From Candidatus Altimarinota bacterium (lineage in GTDB: Bacteria; Patescibacteriota; Gracilibacteria; UBA4473), in assembly GCA_027028725.1 (NCBI GenBank), contig JALVIB010000089.1:1-6782 (forward strand): a stretch of 6,782 bases of DNA. The letters are read 5' to 3'. The translations under genes were made by a program, and so were the position numbers. Shown here one piece after another: positions 1 through 6,064 of this stretch (the first letter of the stretch is position 1; each line of letters begins with the position of its first letter). The notes beneath the pieces were generated by a model. The model did no database searches and had not been told where the DNA came from. It saw only the letters and a list, made by a program, of their open reading frames with translations.

Positions 1-12
1 GAAAAAAATTAA

Positions 13-1341
13 ATGGGCTTTGAAGATTTAGAACAGAAATTAAAAAAATTTTTTCATCAAGAATCCGCTCAAACGGATTATCTTCAAAAAGCACGAATTA
101 AGGAATTGGCGTTTAACCGATTTTCCGCGAAAAAAATGAGCATTTGGCAAAAGCTGAATGCCTTTTTGGTTTCCAAATACGCTTTATCTACTTTGGGATT
201 GGCTTTGTTGATTGGATTTATTCCACTTTTAAATAATCAGATTTATGCCGGAGAAATTTCGCGGGAATCCGGTTTGGTGGAAATAATTCGCGACGGCAAA
301 AAAATCATTTTAGACGGTAAATCAAGGTTGAAAGTTGGCGACGAAATTATTGTTAGCAATAACGCTAACGCGAAAATTAGTTTGCGTAATAATTTTGAAT
401 CGGAACTTTATGAAAACACCAAAGTGAAAGTAGATGGACGAAATAGTTTGTTTTTGGTGAACGGACAGCTTAATAATGATTTAGAATCTGGAAAAATTAC
501 AACTAATAAAGGAGAAATTTTCGCAAAGTCTCCAAGTAAATTTTTTGTTGATGTGACAAGTAGTGGAGAAACTCATATTCTCCCGCGAAAAAATGAAGTT
601 TCTGTCCGTAACTGGCAAGGGGAAGAAATAAAATTAACTGCCGGTGAAGAACTTCGTTTGCGGAGCGATACCAAACTTTCCACGAAATTGTTGCCACAAG
701 ATATTAGTCTTTCGAATGCTCAGATTAAGGCGATTCGTTCAAAGTTGTTTATCACACGAACGAAAGCAATTAACTACATTGAAAACGAAATTTCGCGGGA
801 TTTTGAAAAAGCCGATGCAGACTTGAAATCAGCGGAGAAAAGTTTTAAATCAATTGCTCAAATTTTGAAAACTTCGCGGGATTTAAAAACTCTTTTACCG
901 CGTGAGAATGTTGAAATGTTGAAAATTTCCGATATTTATCCACGGGTTGCCAAAAAAACTAAAAATGTAGCTATTTTGCGCGAAGTAAAAGCAGTAGAGA
1001 AACTTTTTGAAATAATTTTTAAAACTAATCACTTTGATTTAAAACTGTCGCAAACAGGAGTTTTAAGTTTCGATCGTTATGTGCTTGTTTCGCGAATTTT
1101 TGCACAAAATGATGCTAAAACTTTTGATTTAGGAAATATTTTGCGAGACCAGTATATTCAGTCTTTTGTGGGGAAAATTATGAATGAGGAACTAAAAATT
1201 GACCAAATTTCTGTTTTAAACCAAGAAATTAAAAAAATCCCGCGAACAACTATTGCTAAATTCTTTTTACGGAAAGTTGGTGAAAAATTGCCACCGGATT
1301 TGCGTGAGTTGCTTGCTGAAAAGTTGGAACAGGAGTTTTAG
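13..1341 (+). CDS. FecR-like domain membrane protein with long helical C-terminus
   Basis: A 442-residue protein. Residues 1-53 are charged and probably cytoplasmic. One hydrophobic segment (about 56-74, YALSTLGLALLIGFIPLL) anchors it. Residues 84-217 resemble a FecR domain: a G-L-V-E-I-I-R start, the L-K-V-G-D-E-I turn at 106-112, beta-strands ending in a T-K-V-K-V, then an F-V-D-V/G-E-T-H/E-V-S-V repeat and A-G-E-E at 210-213. In well-studied FecR proteins this domain lies outside the membrane and relays a signal to an ECF sigma factor through the N-terminus. Residues about 230-442 are predicted helical and I do not recognise them. The ATG at 13 directly follows an in-frame TAA (10-12), so an upstream gene may abut it. 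An internal ATG (codon 42) would remove the cytoplasmic tail and is less likely. The FecR call is fairly good; an anti-sigma role is inference, since no sigma factor is visible in the window. Confidence 0.7.
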   Translation: MGFEDLEQKLKKFFHQESAQTDYLQKARIKELAFNRFSAKKMSIWQKLNAFLVSKYALSTLGLALLIGFIPLLNNQIYAGEISRESGLVEIIRDGKKIILDGKSRLKVGDEIIVSNNANAKISLRNNFESELYENTKVKVDGRNSLFLVNGQLNNDLESGKITTNKGEIFAKSPSKFFVDVTSSGETHILPRKNEVSVRNWQGEEIKLTAGEELRLRSDTKLSTKLLPQDISLSNAQIKAIRSKLFITRTKAINYIENEISRDFEKADADLKSAEKSFKSIAQILKTSRDLKTLLPRENVEMLKISDIYPRVAKKTKNVAILREVKAVEKLFEIIFKTNHFDLKLSQTGVLSFDRYVLVSRIFAQNDAKTFDLGNILRDQYIQSFVGKIMNEELKIDQISVLNQEIKKIPRTTIAKFFLRKVGEKLPPDLRELLAEKLEQEF

Positions 1342-1374
1342 AGCCTAAAAATCCCGCGAAATTTTCCTATTTAA

Positions 1375-1398
1375 AAAAACAAGTCCGGACTTGTTTTT
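1375..1398. terminator. Bidirectional palindromic terminator after the FecR-like gene
   Basis: Two perfect 12-base arms, AAAAACAAGTCC and GGACTTGTTTTT, meet at a CCGG centre. In RNA this gives about a 10-bp stem with a CCGG loop, A-rich on one side and U-rich on the other, so it could stop transcription from either direction. It lies 33 bases after the FecR-like stop codon. Its core AAGTCCGGACTT recurs after comEC at 5029-5040, which suggests a reused terminator module. Confidence 0.7.
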
Positions 1399-1412
1399 CA
1401 TAAAACTAAAGT

Positions 1413-1461
1413 GCGATCACGCGACCGCGCCTACAAAAATGGCGATTATTAATCGCCCCTA
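1413..1461 (-). repeat. Pair of related short hairpin repeats
   Basis: Two similar units of about 21 bases stand in tandem. Unit 1441-1461 holds a perfect hairpin GGCGATTA-T-TAATCGCC followed by CCCTA. Unit 1413-1433 (GCGATC-ACGC-GACCGC, one mismatch in the stem, then GCCTA) has the same layout and the same CCTA end. On the minus strand each reads as TAGG followed by a GC-rich palindrome, the style of dispersed palindromic repeats common in bacterial intergenic DNA. They are more GC-rich than the surrounding spacer. A mobile origin is inference; only these two copies are in the window. Confidence 0.55.
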
Positions 1462-1527
1462 TATTCCTACATTTTCTTCAGACCTCTAAATTTCTCCTTC
1501 TCTTCTGTCAAAATTTCGCGGGATTTT

Positions 1528-1555
1528 TTGTGTTTTACTCAAATAATCCTAAACT
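1528..1555 (+). promoter_or_regulatory. Weak candidate promoter for the Nudix gene
   Basis: TTGTGT (1528-1533), a 16-base spacer and TAAACT (1550-1555) loosely match -35 and -10 elements. Transcription would then start at about 1562, right at the ATG (1563), giving a leaderless message. A copy of the dispersed decamer (1515-1524) lies just upstream. The match is poor; the main support is that other genes here show the same promoter-to-start spacing. Confidence 0.2.
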
Positions 1556-1562
1556 TTGAGTA

Positions 1563-2168
1563 ATGAAAAAATTCAAAATCCTTTCGAAAAAATTAATCGT
1601 CGATGAGCCATATTGTAAAATAGAAAAGCAGAAAGTGCTTACTCATAATGGTGCAGAACTGGACTGGTTTGTTCGCCTTAATTACGACGCGGTGATTGTG
1701 GTGCCTTTTTTTGAAACCGGTGAAGTTTTGCTCCAAAAAGCTTACAAACACGGTGCACAAAGTTTTATAATTGAGTTTCCGGCAGGACTTTTGGAAAACC
1801 CCAAAGAAAGTCTCAAACATGCTGCCGCGCGTGAACTTCGCGAGGAAACTGGAGTTGTCGCGAAAAAAATCACCAAAATTGGGAGTGTCCTGGCTAATCC
1901 AACAGGTTCGCCGATGCGCTATCATTTTTTTATCGCGGAAGGGTGTCAGCCAATAGCCGAAAAAGAACTTGATGACGCAGAACAAACCGAAACTTTTTTG
2001 GTTAAAGATTTTGAAACAGCGGAAAATTATCTGCTTTCAACGATGCAACCGAAAGATTTAGCTTTAAAAGGCCCGCAAGTGAAATTCCAAACTTCTACAG
2101 CGACAATTGCCGCTCTGCCTTTCGCCAAAAAATATTTGGAGAAGAAAAATTCGCGGGATTTCTTGTAG
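1563..2168 (+). CDS. Nudix hydrolase, ADP-ribose pyrophosphatase type
   Basis: A 201-residue protein that probably hydrolyses ADP-ribose or a similar nucleoside diphosphate sugar to AMP and a sugar phosphate in the cytoplasm. The Nudix box spans about 75-98: G75, E82, then R90-E91-L92-R93-E94-E95-T96-G97-V98, matching the catalytic REUXEEXGU core with its metal-binding glutamates. The flanking EFPAGLLE is typical of the ADP-ribose branch. P113 lies 15 residues after the box, where ADP-ribose pyrophosphatases carry a diagnostic proline. One oddity: six residues rather than five separate G75 from E82. Length fits the family. ATG 1563 is chosen because the conserved N-terminal strands begin soon after; no Shine-Dalgarno sequence precedes it. 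The C-terminal N-S-R-D-F-L is encoded by a copy of the dispersed decamer and is probably not functional. The substrate is inferred, not shown. Confidence 0.88.
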   Translation: MKKFKILSKKLIVDEPYCKIEKQKVLTHNGAELDWFVRLNYDAVIVVPFFETGEVLLQKAYKHGAQSFIIEFPAGLLENPKESLKHAAARELREETGVVAKKITKIGSVLANPTGSPMRYHFFIAEGCQPIAEKELDDAEQTETFLVKDFETAENYLLSTMQPKDLALKGPQVKFQTSTATIAALPFAKKYLEKKNSRDFL

Positions 2169-2192
2169 AGACAAATTGTAATTTGTCTTTAC
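2165..2192. repeat. Palindromic repeat overlapping the Nudix stop codon
   Basis: The arms GTAGAGACAAATT (2165-2177) and AATTTGTCTTTAC (2180-2192) are inverted copies with one mismatch around a GT centre. The stop codon TAG (2166-2168) is part of the left arm, so the repeat supplies the end of the gene. The form (GTAGAGAC...GTCTCTAC-like) resembles dispersed palindromes seen in other bacterial genomes. The hairpin ends in a short T run (2188-2190) and may act as a weak terminator. Confidence 0.55.
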
Positions 2193-2207
2193 TATCATCC
2201 TGCAACC

Positions 2208-2235
2208 TTGACTAAGAACCAGCATTTCCTAAAAT
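2208..2235 (+). promoter_or_regulatory. Candidate sigma-70-type promoter for the endopeptidase-comEC unit
   Basis: TTGACT (2208-2213) and TAAAAT (2230-2235) match the -35 and -10 consensus at 5 of 6 bases each, with a 16-base spacer. Transcription would begin near 2242, only a few bases before the ATG at 2245. That favours the ATG over the upstream TTG at 2236 and implies a leaderless or nearly leaderless message. It lies directly after the palindromic repeat that ends the Nudix gene, so the two-gene unit probably has its own promoter. Confidence 0.5.
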
Positions 2236-2244
2236 TTGGAAGTT

Positions 2245-3348
2245 ATGAAGAAAAAACTAGAAAAGGCTGGAAATCTGTTTAAGAATTTTCTGCATTCGCC
2301 ATTGAGTTTTCAGCTAGTAAGTCTTAGTTTGTTGATAATTTTTGTTTTAAGTTTTCGTCCCAACCAGTTTGTCAGCGATGATTACCAGTATTTCGGAGAA
2401 ACTTTCGGCTACGAGGACAGCGATTTTTTGCCGATTACTGAAGAAGGTTTTTTGGACAACAATTACGGAGTGTCCACGGCAGGATCCCGCGAAATTATTG
2501 TGATAGATGAAGATGGGAATAAAGTTGTTAAAGTAAAACCGCAAAAACGGACGAAAACTTTGATTTATAAAGTAAAATCGGGAGACAATGTTTCCAAAAT
2601 TGCGCACAAATTCGGGCTAAATGTTTCAACCATTAATTGGGCGAACAATATTACTTCTAAGTCAACTTTACAAGTTGGTCAGGAACTAAAAATCCCACCA
2701 ACTAACGGAATTTATTATACCGTTGAAAGTGGCGATACTTTGAGCGAAATTGCCAAGATTCACGATGTTGATATCAAAAAAATTTATGCTTATAATTCTT
2801 TGAAAAATAGCGGAAAATTGAAAGCTAATCAAGAAATATTTATTCCTGAAGCCAAGAAAGTTTATATAATTCGCGAATTAGCACTGGCTACGAATAAGAA
2901 AAATCCCGCGAAAAATTCAATTTACAAGAATATTCCGGAAATTTCCCAAACTCAAACAGGTAAAACAATCGCTTCTATGGGAGTAAAAATTCAGCGACCA
3001 ACCAAAGGAGTTTTGACACAAGGTTATCATAAGGGACATTACGCTTTGGATATTGCGAATAAACTAAATACTCCAATTTACGCGGCGGCGGCGGGGAAGG
3101 TTATTAAATCATCAGACGGTTGGAATTACGGATACGGAAATTATGTTGTTATTGATCACGGAAACGGCATTCAGACTCTTTATGGACATAATAATATCCG
3201 AAAAGTTGAGGTCGGAGACACGGTGAAACGAGGACAATTGATTGCTCTGATGGGAAATAGTGGGCGAGTTTTTGGAGTGACAGGAATTCATTTACACTTT
3301 GAACTAAGAGTTAATGGACGAAAAGTGAATCCTCTCAATTATTTCTAA
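2245..3348 (+). CDS. Membrane-anchored double-LysM M23 peptidoglycan endopeptidase
   Basis: A 367-residue cell-wall hydrolase. A short basic N-terminus (KKKLEK) precedes a membrane segment at about 19-37, so the rest lies outside the membrane. A linker (38-105) leads to two LysM domains (about 107-151, YKVKSGDNVSKIA; and 157-201, YTVESGDTLSEIA), which bind peptidoglycan. The C-terminal M23 domain (about 252-364) keeps the zinc and catalytic residues: H265 and D269 (HYALD), H315 (LYGH), and H349/H351 (HLH). It should therefore be an active metallo-endopeptidase cutting peptide cross-links. I chose ATG 2245 over the in-frame TTG at 2236 because a good promoter places transcription start at about 2242. 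Two dispersed decamers (2484, 2903) fall in the linkers and not in the conserved domains. comEC follows after five bases, so the two are probably one operon. The exact bond cut is not known. Confidence 0.92.
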   Translation: MKKKLEKAGNLFKNFLHSPLSFQLVSLSLLIIFVLSFRPNQFVSDDYQYFGETFGYEDSDFLPITEEGFLDNNYGVSTAGSREIIVIDEDGNKVVKVKPQKRTKTLIYKVKSGDNVSKIAHKFGLNVSTINWANNITSKSTLQVGQELKIPPTNGIYYTVESGDTLSEIAKIHDVDIKKIYAYNSLKNSGKLKANQEIFIPEAKKVYIIRELALATNKKNPAKNSIYKNIPEISQTQTGKTIASMGVKIQRPTKGVLTQGYHKGHYALDIANKLNTPIYAAAAGKVIKSSDGWNYGYGNYVVIDHGNGIQTLYGHNNIRKVEVGDTVKRGQLIALMGNSGRVFGVTGIHLHFELRVNGRKVNPLNYF

Positions 3349-3353
3349 AAATT

Positions 3354-5030
3354 ATGCGAAAATTACAGCAATTTTGGAGTAATTTAAAATCCCGCGAATT
3401 TTCTAAATCCGAAAAATTACGCTTGTTTTTTGTCGCGATAATTTTCGGAATCTGGCTGGGACAATGGTCTTTTTTGCCAAATTATGTGCTTTTGGGCGGT
3501 GTTTTATTGCTCTTTGTTTCTATTTCACGGAAAATTTTTTGGTTGGGAATTTTCGCGGGATTTTTGCTAGCCAATAGTTACGTACAGTGGCGAAATTTTA
3601 CGGATTTTCAAAAAGATTCCTTGCCAAATTATGTCGGACAAGAAGTCCAAATTACAGGAAAAATCATCAGTTTCCCCGATGTTCGCGAGAAAAATACGCG
3701 ATTTTATGTAGAGGCAGAATCATTAAATGTTCCTAATAATTCCCCCTTGATAAAGGGGGTTAGGGGGATTTCTCAAAATCCCGCGAAAATTTCCGGAAAA
3801 TTTCTTCTAATTATTAAAAATTCCTTTAAAAACTCCCCCTTGATAAAGGGGGCGGGGGGGATTTCTAGGACAGATCATCCCGAATACTCAGAATTCCTAC
3901 GAAAAAATGTCCAAAATCTAGACTACGGGAACAAAATAAGTGTTCAAGGAAAACTGATTTTCCCAACGAGTTTTACCGCGGATTTTGATTATCGGAAATA
4001 TTTGAAAAGATTTGGCGTGCAGACAATTATCAAAAATCCCGCGAAATTTTCAGTTTTGGCGCAAAATCAGGGGAACTGGTTTCTGCAAAAAGCCAAAATC
4101 GCGCGAAATTGGCTAGAAAAAAATCTGGAAAAAAGTTTGCCAAATCCACATGCCAAAATCGCAATGGGAGTTTTGCTCGGTGTCAAAAACGAACTTCCGA
4201 AGTGGACAAAAACTGATTTTCAAAATTCCGGTTTGATGCATTTACTCGTGGTTTCGGGGACAAATGTCGCAATTGTTATCATGGCATTGGGATTTTTATT
4301 GCGGAAATTTGGGCGCCGAATTTCTTTCGCGGGATCTTTACTGGCTTTGCTCTTTTTTGTTTTAATGACTGGGGCGGATGCGCCAATTTTGCGCGCGGCG
4401 CTGATGGGAGGAATTGCTGGATTGGCGATTGCTTGGGGAAAAATGAGCGACGCACGAAACTTAGTTTTATTGTCTGCCGTTATTATCGGATTATTTCAGC
4501 CACAGGTGGTGCAAAACGACATTGGCTTTGCGTTAAGTTTTGGGGCAACTTTGGGGATTTTGATCTTTTTCCCAATCTTTGAGAAAAAAATTCGCGGGAT
4601 TTTAAAAAACAAAGATGATTCCCCCTTGATAAAGGGGGCGAGGGGGATTTTAATAATTTTAGGCGTTTCCCTCTCCGCTCAAATCGCCATTCTGCCAATT
4701 CTAAACAAATCATTCGGCTATTTCCCGCTCGGGGGAATTCCCGCGAATTTATTTAGTGAACCACTAATGCCCTTTATTATGTTTTTTTCTTTTATCAGCA
4801 CTTTGGCAGGAGCTTTACCGCCTTTTCTCGCGAAAATAATTGCCATTCCCGCTTATATTTTAATAGAAATTCTTTTACAAATCGCCCATTTTTTCGCGGG
4901 AATTCCTATTTTAGAATTTTCTGACATTTTGAATAACTTTTTTGTTCTAATTATTTTGAGTGGCTTATTTTACGGACTTTTTTCGCGGGATTTTGTGGAG
5001 AGGTTTTTGATTTTAGAAGAAAAACTTTAA
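3354..5030 (+). CDS. comEC: ComEC/Rec2 DNA-uptake channel without metallo-beta-lactamase domain
   Basis: A 558-residue polytopic membrane protein that should carry single-stranded DNA across the cytoplasmic membrane during natural transformation. Membrane segments lie at about 23-75. An extracellular OB-fold/DUF4131 region (about 90-230) ends in the typical F-D-Y-R-K-Y-L...G-V-Q. The Competence channel domain (about 262-545) shows HLLVVSGTNVAIV (296-308), ADAPILRAALMGG (341-353) and NDIGFALSFGATLGI (388-402), the family's landmark helices. The protein ends after the last membrane helices; the C-terminal metallo-beta-lactamase domain of Bacillus-type ComEC (total about 770 residues) is absent. 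Three in-frame 30-bp repeats add S-P-L-I-K-G-x-x-G-I at residues 130-139, 161-170 and 423-432. The gene starts five bases after the endopeptidase stop, without a Shine-Dalgarno sequence. It holds seven exact dispersed decamers, the highest density in the window. Family assignment is firm; that the cell is competent is inference. Confidence 0.93.
   Translation: MRKLQQFWSNLKSREFSKSEKLRLFFVAIIFGIWLGQWSFLPNYVLLGGVLLLFVSISRKIFWLGIFAGFLLANSYVQWRNFTDFQKDSLPNYVGQEVQITGKIISFPDVREKNTRFYVEAESLNVPNNSPLIKGVRGISQNPAKISGKFLLIIKNSFKNSPLIKGAGGISRTDHPEYSEFLRKNVQNLDYGNKISVQGKLIFPTSFTADFDYRKYLKRFGVQTIIKNPAKFSVLAQNQGNWFLQKAKIARNWLEKNLEKSLPNPHAKIAMGVLLGVKNELPKWTKTDFQNSGLMHLLVVSGTNVAIVIMALGFLLRKFGRRISFAGSLLALLFFVLMTGADAPILRAALMGGIAGLAIAWGKMSDARNLVLLSAVIIGLFQPQVVQNDIGFALSFGATLGILIFFPIFEKKIRGILKNKDDSPLIKGARGILIILGVSLSAQIAILPILNKSFGYFPLGGIPANLFSEPLMPFIMFFSFISTLAGALPPFLAKIIAIPAYILIEILLQIAHFFAGIPILEFSDILNNFFVLIILSGLFYGLFSRDFVERFLILEEKL
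3741..3770 (+). repeat. In-frame 30-bp palindromic repeat, copy 1
   Basis: The unit starts TCCCCCTTGATAAAGGGGG, then GTTA, then GGGGGATT. CCCCCTT and AAGGGGG form a perfect 7-bp hairpin around GATA, and the final GGGGG can pair alternatively. It encodes S-P-L-I-K-G-V-R-G-I at ComEC residues 130-139, inside the extracellular OB-like region. Its length is a multiple of three, so the frame is kept. Confidence 0.85.
3834..3863 (+). repeat. In-frame 30-bp palindromic repeat, copy 2
   Basis: The same unit as at 3741, with GCGG as the four variable bases between the second and third G/C blocks. It begins 93 bases after copy 1 and encodes S-P-L-I-K-G-A-G-G-I at ComEC residues 161-170, again in the OB-like region. 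Flanking bases are not shared with copy 1 except for a TTCT following the final AT, so this looks like a separate insertion and not a tandem duplication. Confidence 0.85.
4620..4649 (+). repeat. In-frame 30-bp palindromic repeat, copy 3
   Basis: The same unit, with GCGA as the variable bases. It encodes S-P-L-I-K-G-A-R-G-I at ComEC residues 423-432, in a polar loop between two membrane segments of the channel domain. Orientation and reading frame are identical to copies 1 and 2. Confidence 0.85.
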
Positions 5031-5074
5031 GTCCGGACTTCGACGGATACTTATCAAATAAAAAGTCCAGACTT
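5029..5074. terminator. Paired palindromes between convergent comEC and Mg2+ channel genes
   Basis: AAGTCCGGACTT (5029-5040) is a perfect palindrome whose first two bases belong to the comEC TAA stop. AAGTCCAGACTT (5063-5074) is a one-mismatch copy. The two can fold on themselves or pair with each other (11 of 12 bases, 22-base loop). On the minus strand the second copy is followed by a run of T residues, as expected for the end of the Mg2+ channel transcript. On the plus strand the T run is weak. A shared bidirectional terminator is the simplest reading. Confidence 0.6.
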
Positions 5075-5090
5075 GGTTCTTCGCTTTAAA

Positions 5091-5106
5091 AATTTCCCGC
5101 GAAATT
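5091..5106 (+). repeat. One-mismatch decamer copy next to the Mg2+ channel stop codon
   Basis: AATTTCCCGCGAAATT lies directly beside the stop codon of the minus-strand Mg2+ channel gene, between it and the paired terminator palindromes. The only change from the core is T for A at its first base. Confidence 0.7.
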
Positions 5107-6018
5107 TTACAAAATCTTCGATTTTTTCATCCAACGCCAGAGCCAAATCCCCGAAACAATGGAGATCAAAATCATGACGGCGGTTACTACCCAAAAAGCA
5201 AAATGACTTTGTTCGATATTACTACGGATATTCATTCCAAAATATCCCGTAATAACTGCCAAAACAGCCAAAATCCCTGTGGCAGAAGTCAAAATCAAAT
5301 CAAACTGAATAATGCGGTTTCGGCGACTTGATAACTTCAAAGTCAGAATTTCCTGCGTGTCGTCAATATTCTCATCAAGCTCATCAATACGGTTTTCAAT
5401 ATCTTCTAACTGCTCCAAATTATTTTCCAAAATAGACTCAATTTCGTCCACATCTTGCACTTTTTTCGCGAAATAAAGCTCCTTCATTTCTTCTTCGTCT
5501 TCCAAAATTCCATCTAAAATCTCAATTATCTCATGAACATTTTTAGATAACTTAGAAAGTTTTTTCTTAACCGCCAAGAGTTCTTCAAAAATTTCATTAC
5601 TAACCTTCCCTTCGTCCGAAAACTCCGTCAAAATTCGCTCAATTATCTGAGAAACTTTAGTGAAGTTAGACTTAGTTTTAGCCAAAATAAAGGACATCGC
5701 CGTTTCCAAGACAACATGCTCTAAATGAATATTTTTTTCGCGGGATTTTATTTTTTCAATCAAATCAGGAATAAAAACGCTCACTATTTTCTTACTTGTT
5801 AAATTAAAAACAAAAACTTGTTTTGCTGTGACCAAAATCTTAATTGCTCGGAAGTTTATCACGATTCCTTTTCCACGCCGTGAAATGGTCGGCATCTGAC
5901 GCAGAGAAAAAATCGGACGCAAGTCACGCATATTCATTTCAAAATCTTTCGACAATTGTTTACGAGTCACATCAACTTCTTGTTGATTACCTTTATCATC
6001 GATTAGAATTGCGCGCAT
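5107..6018 (-). CDS. CorA-superfamily Mg2+ channel, Mrs2/Alr1 type
   Basis: A 303-residue divalent-cation channel, probably importing Mg2+ across the cytoplasmic membrane as a pentamer. The N-terminal cytoplasmic part carries M-R-D-L-R-P (30-35) and an alpha/beta region, then long helices. I-L-E-D-E-E-E-M-K-E-L-Y (171-182) matches the Mrs2-type signature that precedes the long stalk helix. The stalk runs through 190-240 and ends in S-S-R-R-N-R (230-235). Membrane helix 1 (about 240-259) ends in the diagnostic Y-F-G-M-N-I (GMN at 261-263). The short loop with E269 and membrane helix 2 (about 273-294) follow, then a basic tail WMKKSK. Length is normal for the family. These features fit the Mrs2/Alr1 branch, best known from mitochondria, plants and fungi, better than classic bacterial CorA; phylogeny is needed to confirm. 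It converges on comEC and diverges from the small antitoxin gene. Confidence 0.88.
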   Translation of the reverse strand: MRAILIDDKGNQQEVDVTRKQLSKDFEMNMRDLRPIFSLRQMPTISRRGKGIVINFRAIKILVTAKQVFVFNLTSKKIVSVFIPDLIEKIKSREKNIHLEHVVLETAMSFILAKTKSNFTKVSQIIERILTEFSDEGKVSNEIFEELLAVKKKLSKLSKNVHEIIEILDGILEDEEEMKELYFAKKVQDVDEIESILENNLEQLEDIENRIDELDENIDDTQEILTLKLSSRRNRIIQFDLILTSATGILAVLAVITGYFGMNIRSNIEQSHFAFWVVTAVMILISIVSGIWLWRWMKKSKIL

Positions 6019-6026
6019 GGTTTTGT

Positions 6027-6054
6027 GTTTTAATTCGCGGGAAATGTATCACAA
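6027..6054 (-). promoter_or_regulatory. Weak candidate promoter for the Mg2+ channel gene
   Basis: On the minus strand TTGTGA (6049-6054) and TAAAAC (6027-6032) are spaced by 16 bases and each match the consensus at four positions. The start of transcription would lie within a few bases of the ATG (6016-6018). The one-mismatch dispersed decamer at 6034-6043 fills the spacer. Support is mainly positional. Confidence 0.25.
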
Positions 6055-6064
6055 AAGATTGTAT

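Noticed and set aside
1..12. Possible end of an upstream gene (GAA AAA AAT TAA) touching the FecR-like start
   Set aside because: Three codons and a stop are too little to support a gene. An upstream ECF sigma factor would be expected but cannot be seen.
1593..1985. A 130-codon open frame on the minus strand inside the Nudix gene
   Set aside because: It lies fully within a well-supported gene and its translation shows no family pattern.
2236..2244. TTG start giving a three-residue longer endopeptidase
   Set aside because: The TTG overlaps the -10 region of the likely promoter (2230-2235) and precedes the expected transcription start; ATG 2245 fits better.
3741..4649. The three 30-bp repeats as a CRISPR array
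   Set aside because: Spacing is irregular (63 and 756 bases between copies), the units lie in frame inside one gene, and there are no cas genes.
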